The position numbers and the translations under genes were made by a program. A stretch of 64,000 nt of DNA, taken from the NCBI GenBank assembly GCA_036785705.1, contig JAWUZG010000036.1:10969501-11033500 (forward strand), in the 5' to 3' direction. The notes below the pieces were generated by a model that saw nothing but the letters and a program-made list of their open reading frames with translations, did no database searches and was not told where the DNA came from. Shown here one piece after another: positions 52,521 through 64,000 of this stretch (the first letter of the stretch is position 1; each line of letters begins with the position of its first letter). The DNA comes from Acanthornis magna (Eukaryota > Chordata > Aves > Passeriformes > Acanthizidae).

Positions 52521-52585
52521 GTTGGACTTCAATCATTCTTGTGTGTCTCTTCCAACTCAGGATATTCTATGACTCTATACTGTTA
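52521..52585 (+). mobile_element. Short CR1 3' tail remnant, plus strand
   Basis: GTTGGACTTCAATCATTCTT, then TCTCTTCCAACTCAGGATAT and TCTATGACTCTAT, follow the CR1 3' terminus (the GTTGGACT...CTTCCAAC core and the ATTCTATG tail repeats). Only the last ~65 bases are recognisable. Confidence 0.7.
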
Positions 52586-55540
52586 TGGTGGTGTTTCACA
52601 CTGAAAATATTTAGCAGTCTTAGCTCCCTAAATACTTTCCTTTGTAAATCAAAAAAAGACAAGTAACAAAATTTATTTCTGCCACCATGAGCAGCTCAAT
52701 GGAAGTTAAATAACTATTAAAATTGCATTTAAAACTTTTATAAGCTAATGTTATTCAGTTCCTTATTCCCAAAAAAACAGAACTAGCATGTAAACATGAA
52801 TGACCTGTCATAAAATACTGCATCCCTAAAAGTTTCATAAAATTACTGCAGAAAAATAAACTCCATAGTTACTTTAAAGGATCCACAAAAATCCTGTATA
52901 TATGCACACAAACACACAAAAATCACTCAAACTAAACTTCCAAACACAATTTACTCTCAATCTAACTTGAAAAAATATATATTTGTAAGTGTAGGTATGA
53001 AGTCACAACAGCTATACTGTGATCCATCACTGAAATAAGACTGTAAAAAAAAGTACACTACAGTCCTCAAGATCTTTTGACTCAATATTTTTGCCGAAAC
53101 TACGATTGTCTTAAGATTTAAATATCTGAGTTCCATATACATAGGTTTTAACAACAACTTCAGAAGAGGAACAAGTTCAGACTGTTACAGAGATAAATAG
53201 TCTGAGGAACCTTCTGCTACCATGCCATGAGAGGATCAATTATAATAACCCTTTTTTTAGTGACATAGATTAAATACAATTACTTTTCCCTTCACTAAAA
53301 GATTAGCATTCCAATAAAACCAAGAAAAAACAAAATTAAAAAAAGGTGGAAGACATAAAAAAACTTATTTTTGCAATCAGATTACTTTAAGGGAAAAAAA
53401 AAAAGTGATCAAGTGGTCTTTCCGTTTAAAGTGTGCTCATGGATAAACAGAAAAAATCTCCACAGAGATTTCCGGTACTAGAAAAGCCAAGAGATTTGCC
53501 CTGACTTATGACTCAAAAGACTGATACACTATGAGTCATCAAGTTTTCAGACTGTAGAGATATTTCAATATGGGGAAGTGAGAGATTTACAGGAATGAAC
53601 TGTGCATCAGAAACCAACAGTTGTTACTGCAGAAAGCAAGTATTTCCCCTTGAGGAAAAAGGTTGGAAGTGTGTACATATCACAGTAATTTCTCATTACA
53701 TTTGCAATGGGATTAAATGGCATCATACTAGCATTAGGCTCTTCCGTGTCTGAATCATGTACAGAACAGATAACAGAAGAATTCACATGCACTTAGTATC
53801 TGTTTAGAAATACACAGAATCTCCTGTCTCCTCCAGATTTCTACGTGGAGAATTGTCTTAAGAGAACTAACTTAACTTTAGGCAGACCAATATGTAGCCT
53901 GACTATCAATGTTTCAGCAGCAGACACGCAGCAAAGGGCATGTTTCGCTGGGTTTAAAATCTCTGATGACTCCCCTTCATGCTCTGCAGCAGGACAGCAC
54001 TGCCATCTACTGCTCACTGCCGCAGAAAAACCCTTTCACACACCTCCAGAAAGTCCCCACCAACTCAAAAACACCACCTCTCCCGAGCAGAATCAAAGAC
54101 AGAACCTTGAGAAGCCAGTCCCAGGGAAAACACCTGCACCAGCAACTCCTTTAGCAATTCTATAATTCTACATAATACAAAACGCTGTGTTTCTTTACTC
54201 AAACGTCTTGCAGAGCACAGAATTAACTGGAGCACAGAGGGAAGAGAGCTGCAGCTGCTCCCCAGAGGGAGTCACCAGGTAGCTGTGCAGTGCCCTCTTC
54301 TGCTTCCCCACCAACGCAGCTGTACCCTTCCTGAACACAGAGTCCTTTTTCCATTTTTCAGTCCTTTTCAGAGTACAGACATTAATCTGTTTGTATCCTG
54401 AGAAGCTATCCACTTTCACACATACACAAACATTACAAGGCTACAGGAATTACATATGCAGTGTCGTATGCAAAACAATCATTGTTTTTCCAATTTTAAC
54501 ACAATTAATTTATTTCTACCAAATGCTGTAGACTCAAGTCCCTCTAAAATAAAGCTTGTGGATAAACCATGGACTAGTTAATAAAAAGGTATTTCATTCA
54601 GCTGCTTTAGAAAGTTGCCAGGAAGTTACTGACATCTTCAAATCATTTCAATCACAATCTTGATATGACAAAGAATTTAGTAGAATATAAGCACAAGGAC
54701 CTGTCTGTGCCACTGTCTTTCTAACTGAAAAAAAGTAAGTTCGACTGCTAAGTTTTACAGGTTATGAAGAATCCATCCTCAAAGTGGTCTTCCCACTAAC
54801 AATAAATTTGGATCCACTAGAAACTGATGCACATGATTTAATAAAAAAGATTATGAATTTTGCTAATGGAGCCTATCTCACATAGTATACTAATAATGAT
54901 GATGAAACTACTGAAATGCAATCTGTAAATACATTGAAGACAAATTGAACCACTCCATTATGAAAAACAAAAAAGTTATCACTGTTTTTCAGGGCACAAA
55001 TAGCCATGTAATCATTTCAATCAATCATAAGCCACTTCAATCAATCACAAGGCAAGCATCATATAATTACAGTATGTAGTTACTCAAGTCTCCCAGATTC
55101 TATGGCAACAAATGTTTACCTGTTACCATATGTGGTAATTTGAACTTGATGGTGACAAGTGGCAGAGGTGGAAAACAACTGAGGTGAGAATAAAAATCTG
55201 AGAATAATTGTGAAATTTGTAATTAGACTATTGCAAAGTTATAAAGACAGTCTTCATTTGCTGTTGGTTTGAAGTATTTTGGTTTGTTTTTTTGGGGTTT
55301 TTTCGATATGGCAGAGTCTATTGAAATGTGAATGACCTTTCAGAAACTTTAAGAATCTTTAAGACCTTAAAAAACCCTCCAAAAGGACCTCTGCAGACAC
55401 TCTACCCCTCGTTCTTCTTAAAATGATTCTTCAGAGAACATGCAAATTTATTTGCTCTGCAGAACCTACAAAAGCAAGTCACAGTATTCTCTTTTTTTTC
55501 TATACCCAGTAGACAAAAAGAAATACAGATTAATTTCTTC
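52586..55540. other. ARL15 intron side, no gene recognised
   Basis: Largely AT-rich. A modestly GC-richer segment at 53920-54330 opens a 106-codon frame (53845-54165) with no recognisable domain. An imperfect 20-bp tandem duplication (TTCAATCAATCATAAGCCAC) occupies 55016-55055 inside a later AT-rich part. Confidence 0.5.
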
Positions 55541-57650
55541 ACAGGTGACATTATACTGGGGATCTGCTCCAGGCCACTCAAACAGGAAGACCAAGCTAAT
55601 GAGGTCCTCTACAGAAAGACAGGAGTGGCCTCATGTTCACATGTCCTGGTCCTCATGGGGAACTTCAACCTCCCCAATATCTTTTGAAAGGACAACACAG
55701 CAGGGCATAGGCAAACCAGGAGATTTTTGGAATGTGTTGGTTGTAACTTCCTTCTCCAAGTGGCAGGTAGCCTGGGAGGAATACCAAGCAACCAAGAATC
55801 CCATTCGGAAAACTAAAGAACTGATATAACTAAATCTGGCCAGTGACATCAAAGGCAGTGAGAAAAGCTTCTATACATGTGTGACTGATAAAAGGATGAT
55901 TAGGGAAAATGTAGTACCTGTCCAGAAAGAAATGGACAAGAACAATGAGAAGGCTGAAATACTCAATGACTTTGTTAGTTTCAGTCTTTACCAGCAAATG
56001 TTCCAGCCATACTGCCCAATTAGCAGAAGAAAAAGGTAGGGATTGGGAGAATGTAGAGTCACGCACCATAGAAGAAGATCAGGTTCCCCACCATCTGAGG
56101 AACCTGAAAGTACACAATCCCATGGGTCCTGCTAATATACATCCACAGGTACTGAGGGAGCTGGCCAACAAAGCGGCTAAGCCAATATGAATCATATTTA
56201 AGAAGTCATGGCAGTTCAGTAAAGTCCCCACTGACTAGAAAAGGGGAAACACAACCCCCATTTTTAAAAGAGAAATAAGGAAGAAAATGGGAAACTACAG
56301 GGCTGGGAGTGCCACCTCGGTTTTCAGCAAGATCATGGAGCAGATTCTCCTGAGAACTATGTTAATGCACATGGAAAATTGGAGGTGAATGGCAATATCC
56401 AACACAGTTTCATAACGGTAAATCATGCCTGACAAATCTGGTGGCCTCCTCTAACAGGATTAGGGATGGGTGGTGGGTGAGGAAAGAGCAACTTACTACC
56501 CGAACTTGTGCAAAGTATTTGACATTGGCCTCATGACAACATTGTCCCTAAACTGGAGAGAATGGATTTGATAGATAGACCATTCAGTAGGTAAGGAATT
56601 GGCCGGATAGCCGCGCACAAAGAGCCACGGTCTATGTCTCAGTGTCCAAGTGGAGGGTGACAAGTGCCATTCCTCAGGGTCAATATTGGGACCCATTTGA
56701 CTGAAAATCTTTGTGGGCAACATGGATGGTGGGACTGAGTGCACCTTCAGCAAGTTTGTCAACAGCACCAAACAGTGTGGTGCAAGCAACATGCAGGAGG
56801 GAAAGGAGGCCCTCCAGAAGGGTCTTGACAGCCTTGAGAAGAGGACCTGTGTGAATAGCATGAAGTTCAACAAAGCCAAGTGCAAGCTGCTGCACCTGGG
56901 TTGGGGCAATCCCAACCGCAAATACAAACTGAGCAGAGGGAGAGCAGATTGAGAGCAGCTGGCGACTTCTGGTAGCCAAAAAGCTCAATATGACCCAGCA
57001 AGATGCAGTCACAGCTCAAAAAAACAGTCATATTCTTGGCTGCATCCATAGCAGCATGGCCAGCAAGGCAAGGGAGAGGATTCTGCTCCTCTACTGTGCC
57101 CTCATGAGACCCCACCCGGAGTATTGCACCAGCTCTGGGGCACCCAACATAAAAAGGACATGGACCTCCTAGAGCAGACCCAAATAGGGTCACGGAAAAG
57201 CTCAGAGGGCTGGAGCAGCCATCCTTTAGGTAGGTTGAGAGAGCTGGGCTCTTTCAGTCCAGAGAAGAGAAGGCTCCAGGGAGGAGTTACAGCATCTTCC
57301 AGTACCAGAACGGGCCTACAGGAAAGCTGGAGAGGGACTTTTGACAAGGGCATGTAGTGATAGGACAAGGGGGAATGGCTTCAAAATGAAACAGGATAGA
57401 TTTATATAAGGTATTAGTAAGAAATGCTTTACTATGAGGGTGGTGAGGCACTGGAACAGGTGGCCCAGAGAAGCTGGGGAGGACCCATCCCTAGAAGTGA
57501 AAAAAGAAGGCTACATGGGGCTTTGAGCAACCTGGTTTAGCGGAAGATGTACTGGTCCGTGTTGAGGGGATTGGAAGTAGATGACCTTATTGGTCCCTTC
57601 CAACCCAAGGATTACACAATTACAGGACCATATAATCCTATGGTTATATG
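55541..57650 (+). mobile_element. CR1 LINE, plus strand, partial endonuclease and reverse transcriptase, inactive
   Basis: The longest CR1 copy in the window, about 2.1 kb. It starts within the endonuclease domain (GGATCTGCTCCAGGCCACTC and CTGGTCCTCATGGGGAACTT; the CR1 reading is LVLMGNFN). It appears to jump near 55768 into the inter-domain segment, implying an internal deletion. It continues through reverse-transcriptase sequence (CAAGATCATGGAGCAGAT; ATTCCTCAGGGTCAATATTG near 56670) and the C-terminal part (KFNKAKCKLLHLGWGNP at about 56864-56914). It ends with CCCTTCCAACCCAAGG and a decayed ATTCTATG-type tail. The segment equivalent to catalytic FADD reads FVNS, and there are several stops and frameshifts, so it cannot encode an active enzyme. 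The tail confirms the orientation. Confidence 0.92.
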
Positions 57651-57912
57651 AATTGGAAAGCTACAGAGACTCAATTTTCACACAGTGCCCATCAGGAAGT
57701 CCTGATCACATTAATGATTCTATCTCTCCAACAGATCTGCAAATAGATTTTAATATATAACTTGGTAGATCATCAAATTCAACCTGAATAAATTATTTGC
57801 AACACACAGAAATTAACTTTCAGATTTTACAAATAAAAATTATTACCTTTTTCTTTCAAGTTACATCTCTTTTTTACTTGAAGTCACTGGTGAACAAGAG
57901 TATACAGATTTT
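57651..57912. other. Spacer between CR1 and LTR
   Basis: Short AT-rich stretch separating the CR1 tail from the LTR. No feature seen. Confidence 0.5.
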
Positions 57913-58481
57913 TGCTGGGCTAGAGTTAAGTTTCTTCCCAGTGGCTGGTATAGGGATGTGTTCTGGATTTGTGCTGAACACAGGGCTGAAAATATAGAGA
58001 TGTTTTTGTTATTGCTGAGCAAGGCTCACACAGAGCCAAGGCCTTTTCTGTTTCTCACACTGCCACACTGGTGAGGGGATTGGGGGTTCACAGGAGGATG
58101 GGAGAAGACACAGCCAGGAGAGGTGACCCCAAATTACCAAAGGGATATTCCAGACCATGTGACATCACATTCAGTATATAAAGTGGGGGAAGAAGGAGGA
58201 ATGGGGGGACATTTGGAATGACGGTGTTTGTGTTCCCAAGTCACTGTTATGTGTGATGGGGCCCTGCTCTCCCAAAAATGGATGAAAACCTGCATGCCCA
58301 TGGGAAGCAGTGAATTAATTCCTTGTTTGCTTCGCCGGTGTGTGAGGCTTTTGCTTTCTCTACAAAACTGTCTGTACCTCAACTCATGGGTTTTCTAGCT
58401 CTTACCCTTCTGATCTCACTGGTGGGGCAGTGAGCAAGCAGCTGCCTGGGCTTGGCTGCTGGCTGGGGTTAAAACATGACA
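57913..58481 (+). mobile_element. Solo LTR, avian family ending GGGGTTAAAACATGACA
   Basis: About 570 bp resembling a very common avian endogenous retrovirus LTR as I remember it. Shared segments are TTTCTTCCCAGTGGCTGGTA near the start, a TATA-box region CAGTATATAAAG, a conserved CTCAACTCATGGGTTTTCT segment near 58379-58397, and the end GGCTGGGGTTAAAACATGACA. The order of these sets the plus orientation. The 5' boundary is the most likely TG, but no matching target duplication is visible (GATTTT left, AAGGGA right), so the ends are approximate or the copy is old. No internal retroviral coding sequence adjoins it. Confidence 0.8.
58175..58183 (+). promoter_or_regulatory. LTR TATA box
   Basis: TATATAAAG sits mid-LTR at the position expected for the U3 core promoter. 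Whether it is used is unknown. It points plus-ward, opposite to ARL15. Confidence 0.6.
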
Positions 58482-59922
58482 AAGGGATAAAGGCAAACAC
58501 TACCTGTAGAGAGACACTTAAAATCCTGACAACAGAAAAGAAAAAATTTGTAACTGAAATCCACATGATGCTTCTTTTGGTAGTTTTCCCTTTCTATATA
58601 TGAAAAAAGACGATCAGCTTTACACCTACCCTAAGTCACTTATGAATCTGAAACCCAATAATGACTTAACTTCTTTACTGTTCTTTACACCCAGTAAAAT
58701 GGGCTTCCTCCATAAGCAAAGCTCTTCTCTTTCCAAACTGAACATCTGAGGTCACAGATCTAGTTCTATGTTTAGATTTAGAAGTAAAACCAGCCTGTAG
58801 AAAAGAAATAGTTACCAAAAGGATGCTCATACTGAAAATTACTTCAGCTATATTATTTTTCTTACACAAAACATACAAATTCAATTTTGGTAACCTGATT
58901 AAAATCATCTTACTTCATTAACATGCTATCAGCTGTTCCCTCATCACAAGATGATTTCTGAGAATTACTACTGAAAGAAAATTATGTAAGTTGCAAAGGA
59001 ACAGAAAGAGACTAGCTAGAATTGTTAGGCAAACAATATTTAAGGTGTCCTCTACTTCTGGGGAAAAAAAAATCCATTTTTCAATAGAAATTATAGCATT
59101 CCTGACAACAACAAAGAAAAGAGTAAGTTTAGTACACACATCTGTCTGAGAAAAAGCAAACAACATTCTTATGACAATGATGGCATAATTTCCATTCCAA
59201 CAGTAACTCAAGATTATGTTAATTATTAATTGCTATTAATTGGACAGCTATTAATTGGACACTTTTACATCAGCAAAGCCAGATAGCTTGGATACAAGCA
59301 TGCTGAGAGATGGCGTAGGTACTGGCTAGGCTGGTAATGCTTACTGTCATTAAGGTTTGAAAAACTGGAATTGGAAAAGTTTACAAGAACAGCAAGAACA
59401 GAACTGCTATGTCAATATTTACAGAAGACAAACTGGATGCACTAACTAATTATGCCTGTCAGCCTAAAGAAGATTTTGTGAAGAAAAATAATTTTTATGT
59501 AGTGAAATAGCTGATGAAAGATTTGAGTATTAACAATTAAATACAATTACACAATGAATGCCATTCAACAGGTCTACAGACAATAGACTTACTGTTCTTA
59601 AACAGGGTGTAAAAAAGTATGTCTTTATGTAATATTCTTGGTCTTCTGTAATATCCTACTCAGTGCCAAACTGAGTGTATTTTGCTTAATCCATTAGAAC
59701 AATCCAATACCAACAAAACACTTTCAAAATTGTGTAAGTTAATTTTCTTTATGTGCTCCTGAATATACCTTTAGACAAGGCACTTTCCCGAAGTGATGCA
59801 TTTCTACTGTGATTGCAGAGGACCTGCAATATACTCTGATATTTAAGAGCACCCACCCCAAAGAAACCCAAGATCACCAGAATCAGTGAAAGAAATTGAT
59901 AAAAAATGAAAAACATAGCTTG
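58482..59922. other. ARL15 intron side between two LTRs
   Basis: AT-rich DNA with no gene recognised. It contains the perfect 15-bp tandem duplication at 59232-59261. Confidence 0.55.
59232..59261 (+). repeat. Perfect 15-bp tandem duplication
   Basis: GCTATTAATTGGACA occurs twice head to tail with no mismatch, suggesting a recent local duplication. Confidence 0.9.
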
Positions 59923-59928
59923 TCAATA
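59923..59928. repeat. Target-site duplication TCAATA, left copy
   Basis: TCAATA directly precedes the TG of the LTR at 59929 and recurs at 60508-60513. Six base pairs is typical of ERVK-type integrations. Confidence 0.6.
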
Positions 59929-60507
59929 TGTGGTGGGTCCATCCCTGGTGGCAGCTGTCTCCGAATCCAGCTCCACCTCCTTGGAGAGAACCTCCCCCGC
60001 TGGGAGAGGATTCAGGGGCATGAGACCAGCCCCTGTTCTGGAGGGGAGGTGTGCCCAGGGCTCTGGACCTTCCCCTTCTTCCCGAACCTTCTGTTGGGTT
60101 TGCTATGTTACTGGTTGTTGTTCATTGTACCCTCCCCTTTTATGTTCTAATTGGATCCCGGACCCTCGTTCCCTCCCCTTGTCCCTTCTCCTGTTGGTTA
60201 TCCCTTCCCCTTACAACCAGCTGCCCCGGGGACAGCCTTGGGGATTTCTCCTTCGCTCTCCCTCCCGAGTACCCCATACTTGACCCTCTACAATAGAGGA
60301 GATCATGGAGGAGACCCCCTCCTGCACCCTTCGCCTCGTCTCGCCTCCTCTACCAGCGGCACCTCATTGCTGATCACTCGCCGGGAACAGCCCCACCTCG
60401 GTGTGAAACATCCACGTAGTAGGCTGTGGTGGCCCGGAGGCTCGCATCCCAGGCGAGGACAGCCAGGACAGCCAGGCGGCTATTTATTTTTATTTTAAAC
60501 TACATCA
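59929..60507 (+). mobile_element. Solo LTR (ERVK-like), 579 bp
   Basis: GC-rich block in AT-rich flanks with TG...CA ends, starting TGTGGTGGGTCC and ending ACTACATCA, flanked by TCAATA on both sides. CAATAGAG at 60291-60298 resembles the AATAAA polyadenylation signal with one change. It is followed by a CGCCTCGTCTCGCCTCCTCT stretch and a CGGTGTGAAACATCCACGTAG stretch (near 60400-60419) that I associate with passerine retroviral LTRs. Overlapping frames 59906-60498 in all three plus frames are by-products of the composition. An alternative right end at 60504 (ACTACA) would give a better inverted repeat with TGTGGT but a poorer target duplication. Confidence 0.75.
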
Positions 60508-60513
60508 TCAATA
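60508..60513. repeat. Target-site duplication TCAATA, right copy
   Basis: Exact match to 59923-59928, next to the LTR end. Confidence 0.6.
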
Positions 60514-63500
60514 TATCACTAGGTGCGCAGTAGCAAAGCAAAACTTGAAAGAGACACTGCTTGAATGAATCTGTGGAAGATAATCCTGTTTAAAGTGACC
60601 AAATGTGCACTGGGTTTCTTAGAGAGAAGATGGTAGAAAGCAAATGGCAGGCCACACTGACTGTTCTGAGCACAGGCAATGAATGGCAGGCCTAACAAGA
60701 AACAAAGTTGTGCACATTTCCATCTAGAAACTAAAAAGATGATAGTACTTTCTGCCCTGGAAAATAACGCCTCTGAAAATGATTTTGGGCATGGTAATTA
60801 AACTTGCATGGGACATCTATAAGGATAAGTCATGGCCTCAAAGGACTGATGTTTGCTTTGGAGATTAGGGAATTGCTGAATTGGAAAAGTAAGAAACTAT
60901 GCTGCCTGTAGTTGACACGAGAATAATCTCATGGTATTGCTGTTGTTAGTCCTGGGGTCTGCAAAGAAGAGTGTTCAATATGGAGAAAAATAGAATCAAA
61001 GAGGTCAGGGAAGAGTCACTAAAATGGAATTTTTTCTGCACTTTCACTAAAGTGAAAGAGCAGAAAAAAAGATCTCAGATAATTCAGGGATTGAGGAACT
61101 CATAAATTCACCTTACAAGATAAAGAGTAAAGGCAATCTTCCTCAAAACATACAGAAGAGGATCAAAACACAATAGGCATTCATTAAAGGAGAGGCAGTT
61201 AAACACTAAAACTTATTGCCCAGAATACAGTGGATTTTTCACAACTGAAAATACTCACATCAGAATTAGATTTTTTGACCTTCACCCCAAAATGGTGTTG
61301 TAGTTTAGAGGGTATCTGTAGATTTACTATGAATAAACATTATCAGAACAAAACCTTGTGATTTTGCATCTATTCATTTGGATATCCCATATATATTGGT
61401 TGCTGGATAACCAGCAACCATGGCTTTACTAAAACAGAGAGAAGGTGCTGCACATCCTTGAGAGGAGTAGTTCCATAATTGGCTTCACCAGTGCCATCAT
61501 GGGCTGTTTAACATTTCACAGAGCTAACAGAAGCCCATATTATGCTGAAGCATCTCAGACACAGAAATGGCTCACAGAGTTTACTAAGTTATAACTGCTA
61601 TAGGCTGATTTTGGCTTATTAATCCTAAGCAGTTCAGAGAGAACAAACAGAACAAAGTACAAAACCAGCATAATTCCCCATTTAAAACATAACAGCACAA
61701 TCTTTTCAATGCCAATAGAAATACCTCTTTCAGGAGGACTCTGGTGCATGTCAGGCCCAAGAAGAAATGCAAACCTTTCCATAGGATTTCCTGTGGGACA
61801 GAGCAGCAGAAAAGGTTTCCTGCTTACCTAGCCTGTTACAGGGACTTCAAAATATGCAGAAGCAGAAATCCCTCCTGCAAGAGGAAAAGGATAGGAGGCA
61901 GAGGGGGAACAACACCCTTTTGTAACTCTCACTTTCCCTCCCTGCTACAGACATGAAGCCAGCCACAGGCACTGGTTAAGGAAAGGAAGGAGACCTGCAG
62001 ATCTTAAAAGCGAGATGGTCACTGCTCCTGCTACAGGTGAGAGGACACAGTATATTCCTTTGTCCCTGCAGCTGGACACAAATGAGGAAGCATTTTGCTT
62101 CTTCACTCCCATGTGTCAAATGGAGGAAGTCTGGAGCACAGAAGCAAAAGATGTAACATACTGACTTCAGTGTATTTCATCTGGCTGTCTGCTTCAGAAA
62201 GCTTTCTGTAAACTTTAAATTCTTGTTCCATGTTTGCTGCATTTCACCACATTCCATAGAAAATGCATCCAGATTTCCATGGAAGAAAGTCTGTTTTGCT
62301 TGCAAGCATCACTCCAGAAAATTTCAGGTGCAAACATTAAGATGTGTTGTTCACCTCTCACATCTAGTAAAGGTTCTTCAGGCTAACTTATGCTGCTGGT
62401 CACATGTACGCACTCCCTATGATTTTAACAGATGTGCCCACCTCTGATTAGAGTTTAGTGAACTGAACACCAGCAGCAATTTAGTCAGTGAAGCAAGCAA
62501 AACCAGCTCCTAACACAGAGAGCAGTTTGACTTAAACAGCTTTTATTTACACCATTTTGAGAAGTAACAAACTGTATTTTTTTCTATTTAGATCCAAAAA
62601 TAGTCAATGTGTTCATACAAACCAGTCTGTAAAGTCTGCACTGACTCAAGAATTGAAATGGTGTCTGTAGATGACCATTACCGTGTTGTAGTTTAGACAG
62701 CTTTTATTGAAGCCAATGCAGTAGAGGAAATTCATCCCAAGTGCAGTGAGCTTGAAAGAAAGACACCAGAAATTGTCATTCAGAAAAAGATCAGTTTCTG
62801 CTGAAACCACACTTCCTTTTCCCATATGGGAACTTACTATAGGGAACCTAATGACTGAGAAAACATTTCAGAGAAGAGTGTGCATACACACCCACATTGG
62901 AACAGATTACCAATTGTTAGGCTAGTGAAGGCAAGCATATTTCTCTCAAGCAATCCCTTCTCCTCTCAGGAGATAAATCTTAGGCAAACAATACTTGCTA
63001 GCAACGAAAACATAAGATGTCAACAGCTTTCTAGTTTGTTATGTTATTTAATATCAAGTTTGTATGAAGCACAGTGTGGGAATTAAAAAAAAAAAGAAGA
63101 AGAGAGAGACTGAAAAAAAACGCAGAAAGTAATTTCTAATGTTATTCAGGTCAAATTCAGAACTTATTAGTTAGAAAAGCCTGGAATTATTCTGAACTAC
63201 ATAAGGCCTGTAGGAGTCTTAGAGATGTTCTCATGAGCCAAAGAGGCATAAACAAAAGACAGCCTTAAATATGAGATAAATCTGAGTTTAAATTGAGCCA
63301 ACGTGGATAAAAATAAAATAAAACAAACAAATTCTACCTGCTCTGAAACTCTCAGTAAGCCACAACATGAATGTCAGCCCACTCCAAAACACTGCAAAAT
63401 GAAACAGATGTGGCTAAATAGACAATACAGTATTCTAAGAAAGCTCCCCTTGGAAATTCAGTTTACATTTAATAACTTGCTTATAAAAATCATATAAGGC

Positions 63501-64000
63501 ACACTTTTTCCATGGCAAACCTTAAATATGATTAACTGCCTCCAGTAATGATAAATTGCTTCTATTTCAGGTAACAGTTTGCAGACAGAAGATGTATGCT
63601 CCTACCTTGCACAGTTTTATTTCACTATTTAGGGATTATTAAGCACACATTAGTGCCACAGAATGTCCTTCAGCTCCCACATATAGCAAAATCTAGAGTA
63701 TGGCATTTGTCTAAGATGAAAAGACCAGGACTAATCCATGATCTAGAAAAACAAATAGTAACGCCCAGAAGTATGATGGAGGACATCTGTGAACAAAATT
63801 TGGCACAAATTTCTTAGAAAATTTGTGTCTTGATGACTGATGATACAGGTCTCTTAGACATAACAGCACAGTTCAAGCCAACACTCCTCCTTTGAGCATG
63901 AAGCCAAACTGAAAGAAAAGCTTATGAGAATTTCTCAGCAACTTACACTGAACCAGGTGATGCAAAGTTGGCACTGTAATGCTGTCTTGGTTAACATCCT
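60514..64000. other. ARL15 intron side, no gene recognised
   Basis: AT-rich sequence with a purine run near 63085-63122. No exon, RNA gene or intact repeat was recognised. If ARL15 is complete, its start-codon exon lies beyond 64000. Confidence 0.5.

Noticed and set aside
53920..54330. GC-richer segment with a 106-codon frame, possibly an old repeat
   Set aside because: No ends, duplications or motifs could be identified, and the frame has no recognisable domain.
59906..60498. Several overlapping open frames in GC-rich DNA
   Set aside because: All lie inside the LTR at 59929-60507 or straddle its edge. No retroviral protein motif is present.
60990..61260. Faint resemblance to an old LINE 3' region
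   Set aside because: No tail repeat or landmark sequence could be aligned with confidence.

Overview
The window looks like avian nuclear DNA, most likely from a passerine. It is AT-rich and intron-dominated, coding sequence is very sparse, the LINEs are all of the CR1 type, and three LTR insertions resemble families I know from songbird genomes. There is no bacterial-style gene organisation, operon, CRISPR array or recognisable structural RNA gene. Nearly all the short open frames are chance frames or lie in repeats.

The only gene I can support is ARL15 (ADP-ribosylation factor-like 15, a small GTPase), on the minus strand. Three internal coding exons are visible with consensus splice sites and compatible phases: 27627-27771 (cysteine cluster, proline stretch and P-loop), 24720-24779 (switch I to the start of switch II) and 12411-12619 (switch II to the guanine-base motif). 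Joined, they encode an uninterrupted stretch equivalent to about residues 17-154 of a roughly 204-residue protein. I did not find the exon encoding the first ~16 residues or the exon encoding the last ~50. If the gene is intact they lie above 64000 and below 1, so the whole window is probably inside the ARL15 locus. ARL15 lies in a block that is usually Z-linked in birds, so a Z-chromosome origin is a reasonable guess.

Layout: 1-12410 is the intron after the 12411-12619 exon. It carries a 1354-bp solo LTR (2827-4180) with perfect 5-bp target duplications, 8-bp terminal inverted repeats and an internal GC-rich 17-bp minisatellite. 12620-24719 is an intron with a minus-strand, 5'-truncated CR1 (22157-23130). 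24780-27626 is a short intron with purine-rich low-complexity sequence. 27772-64000 is the first-intron side. It holds a minus-strand CR1 (33333-34140), a GC-rich patch with a 97-codon frame of unknown origin (44977-45270), a decayed CR1 end (46960-47320), a second GC-rich unassigned patch (47921-48790), a short CR1 tail (52521-52585), a longer plus-strand CR1 with endonuclease and reverse-transcriptase remnants (55541-57650), a TATA-containing LTR just beyond it (57913-58481), and another solo LTR (59929-60507) with a perfect 6-bp target duplication.

I found no undescribed biological system. The items most worth a second look are the minisatellite inside the LTR, the unexplained 97-codon GC-rich frame, and the non-canonical GTPase residues retained in ARL15.
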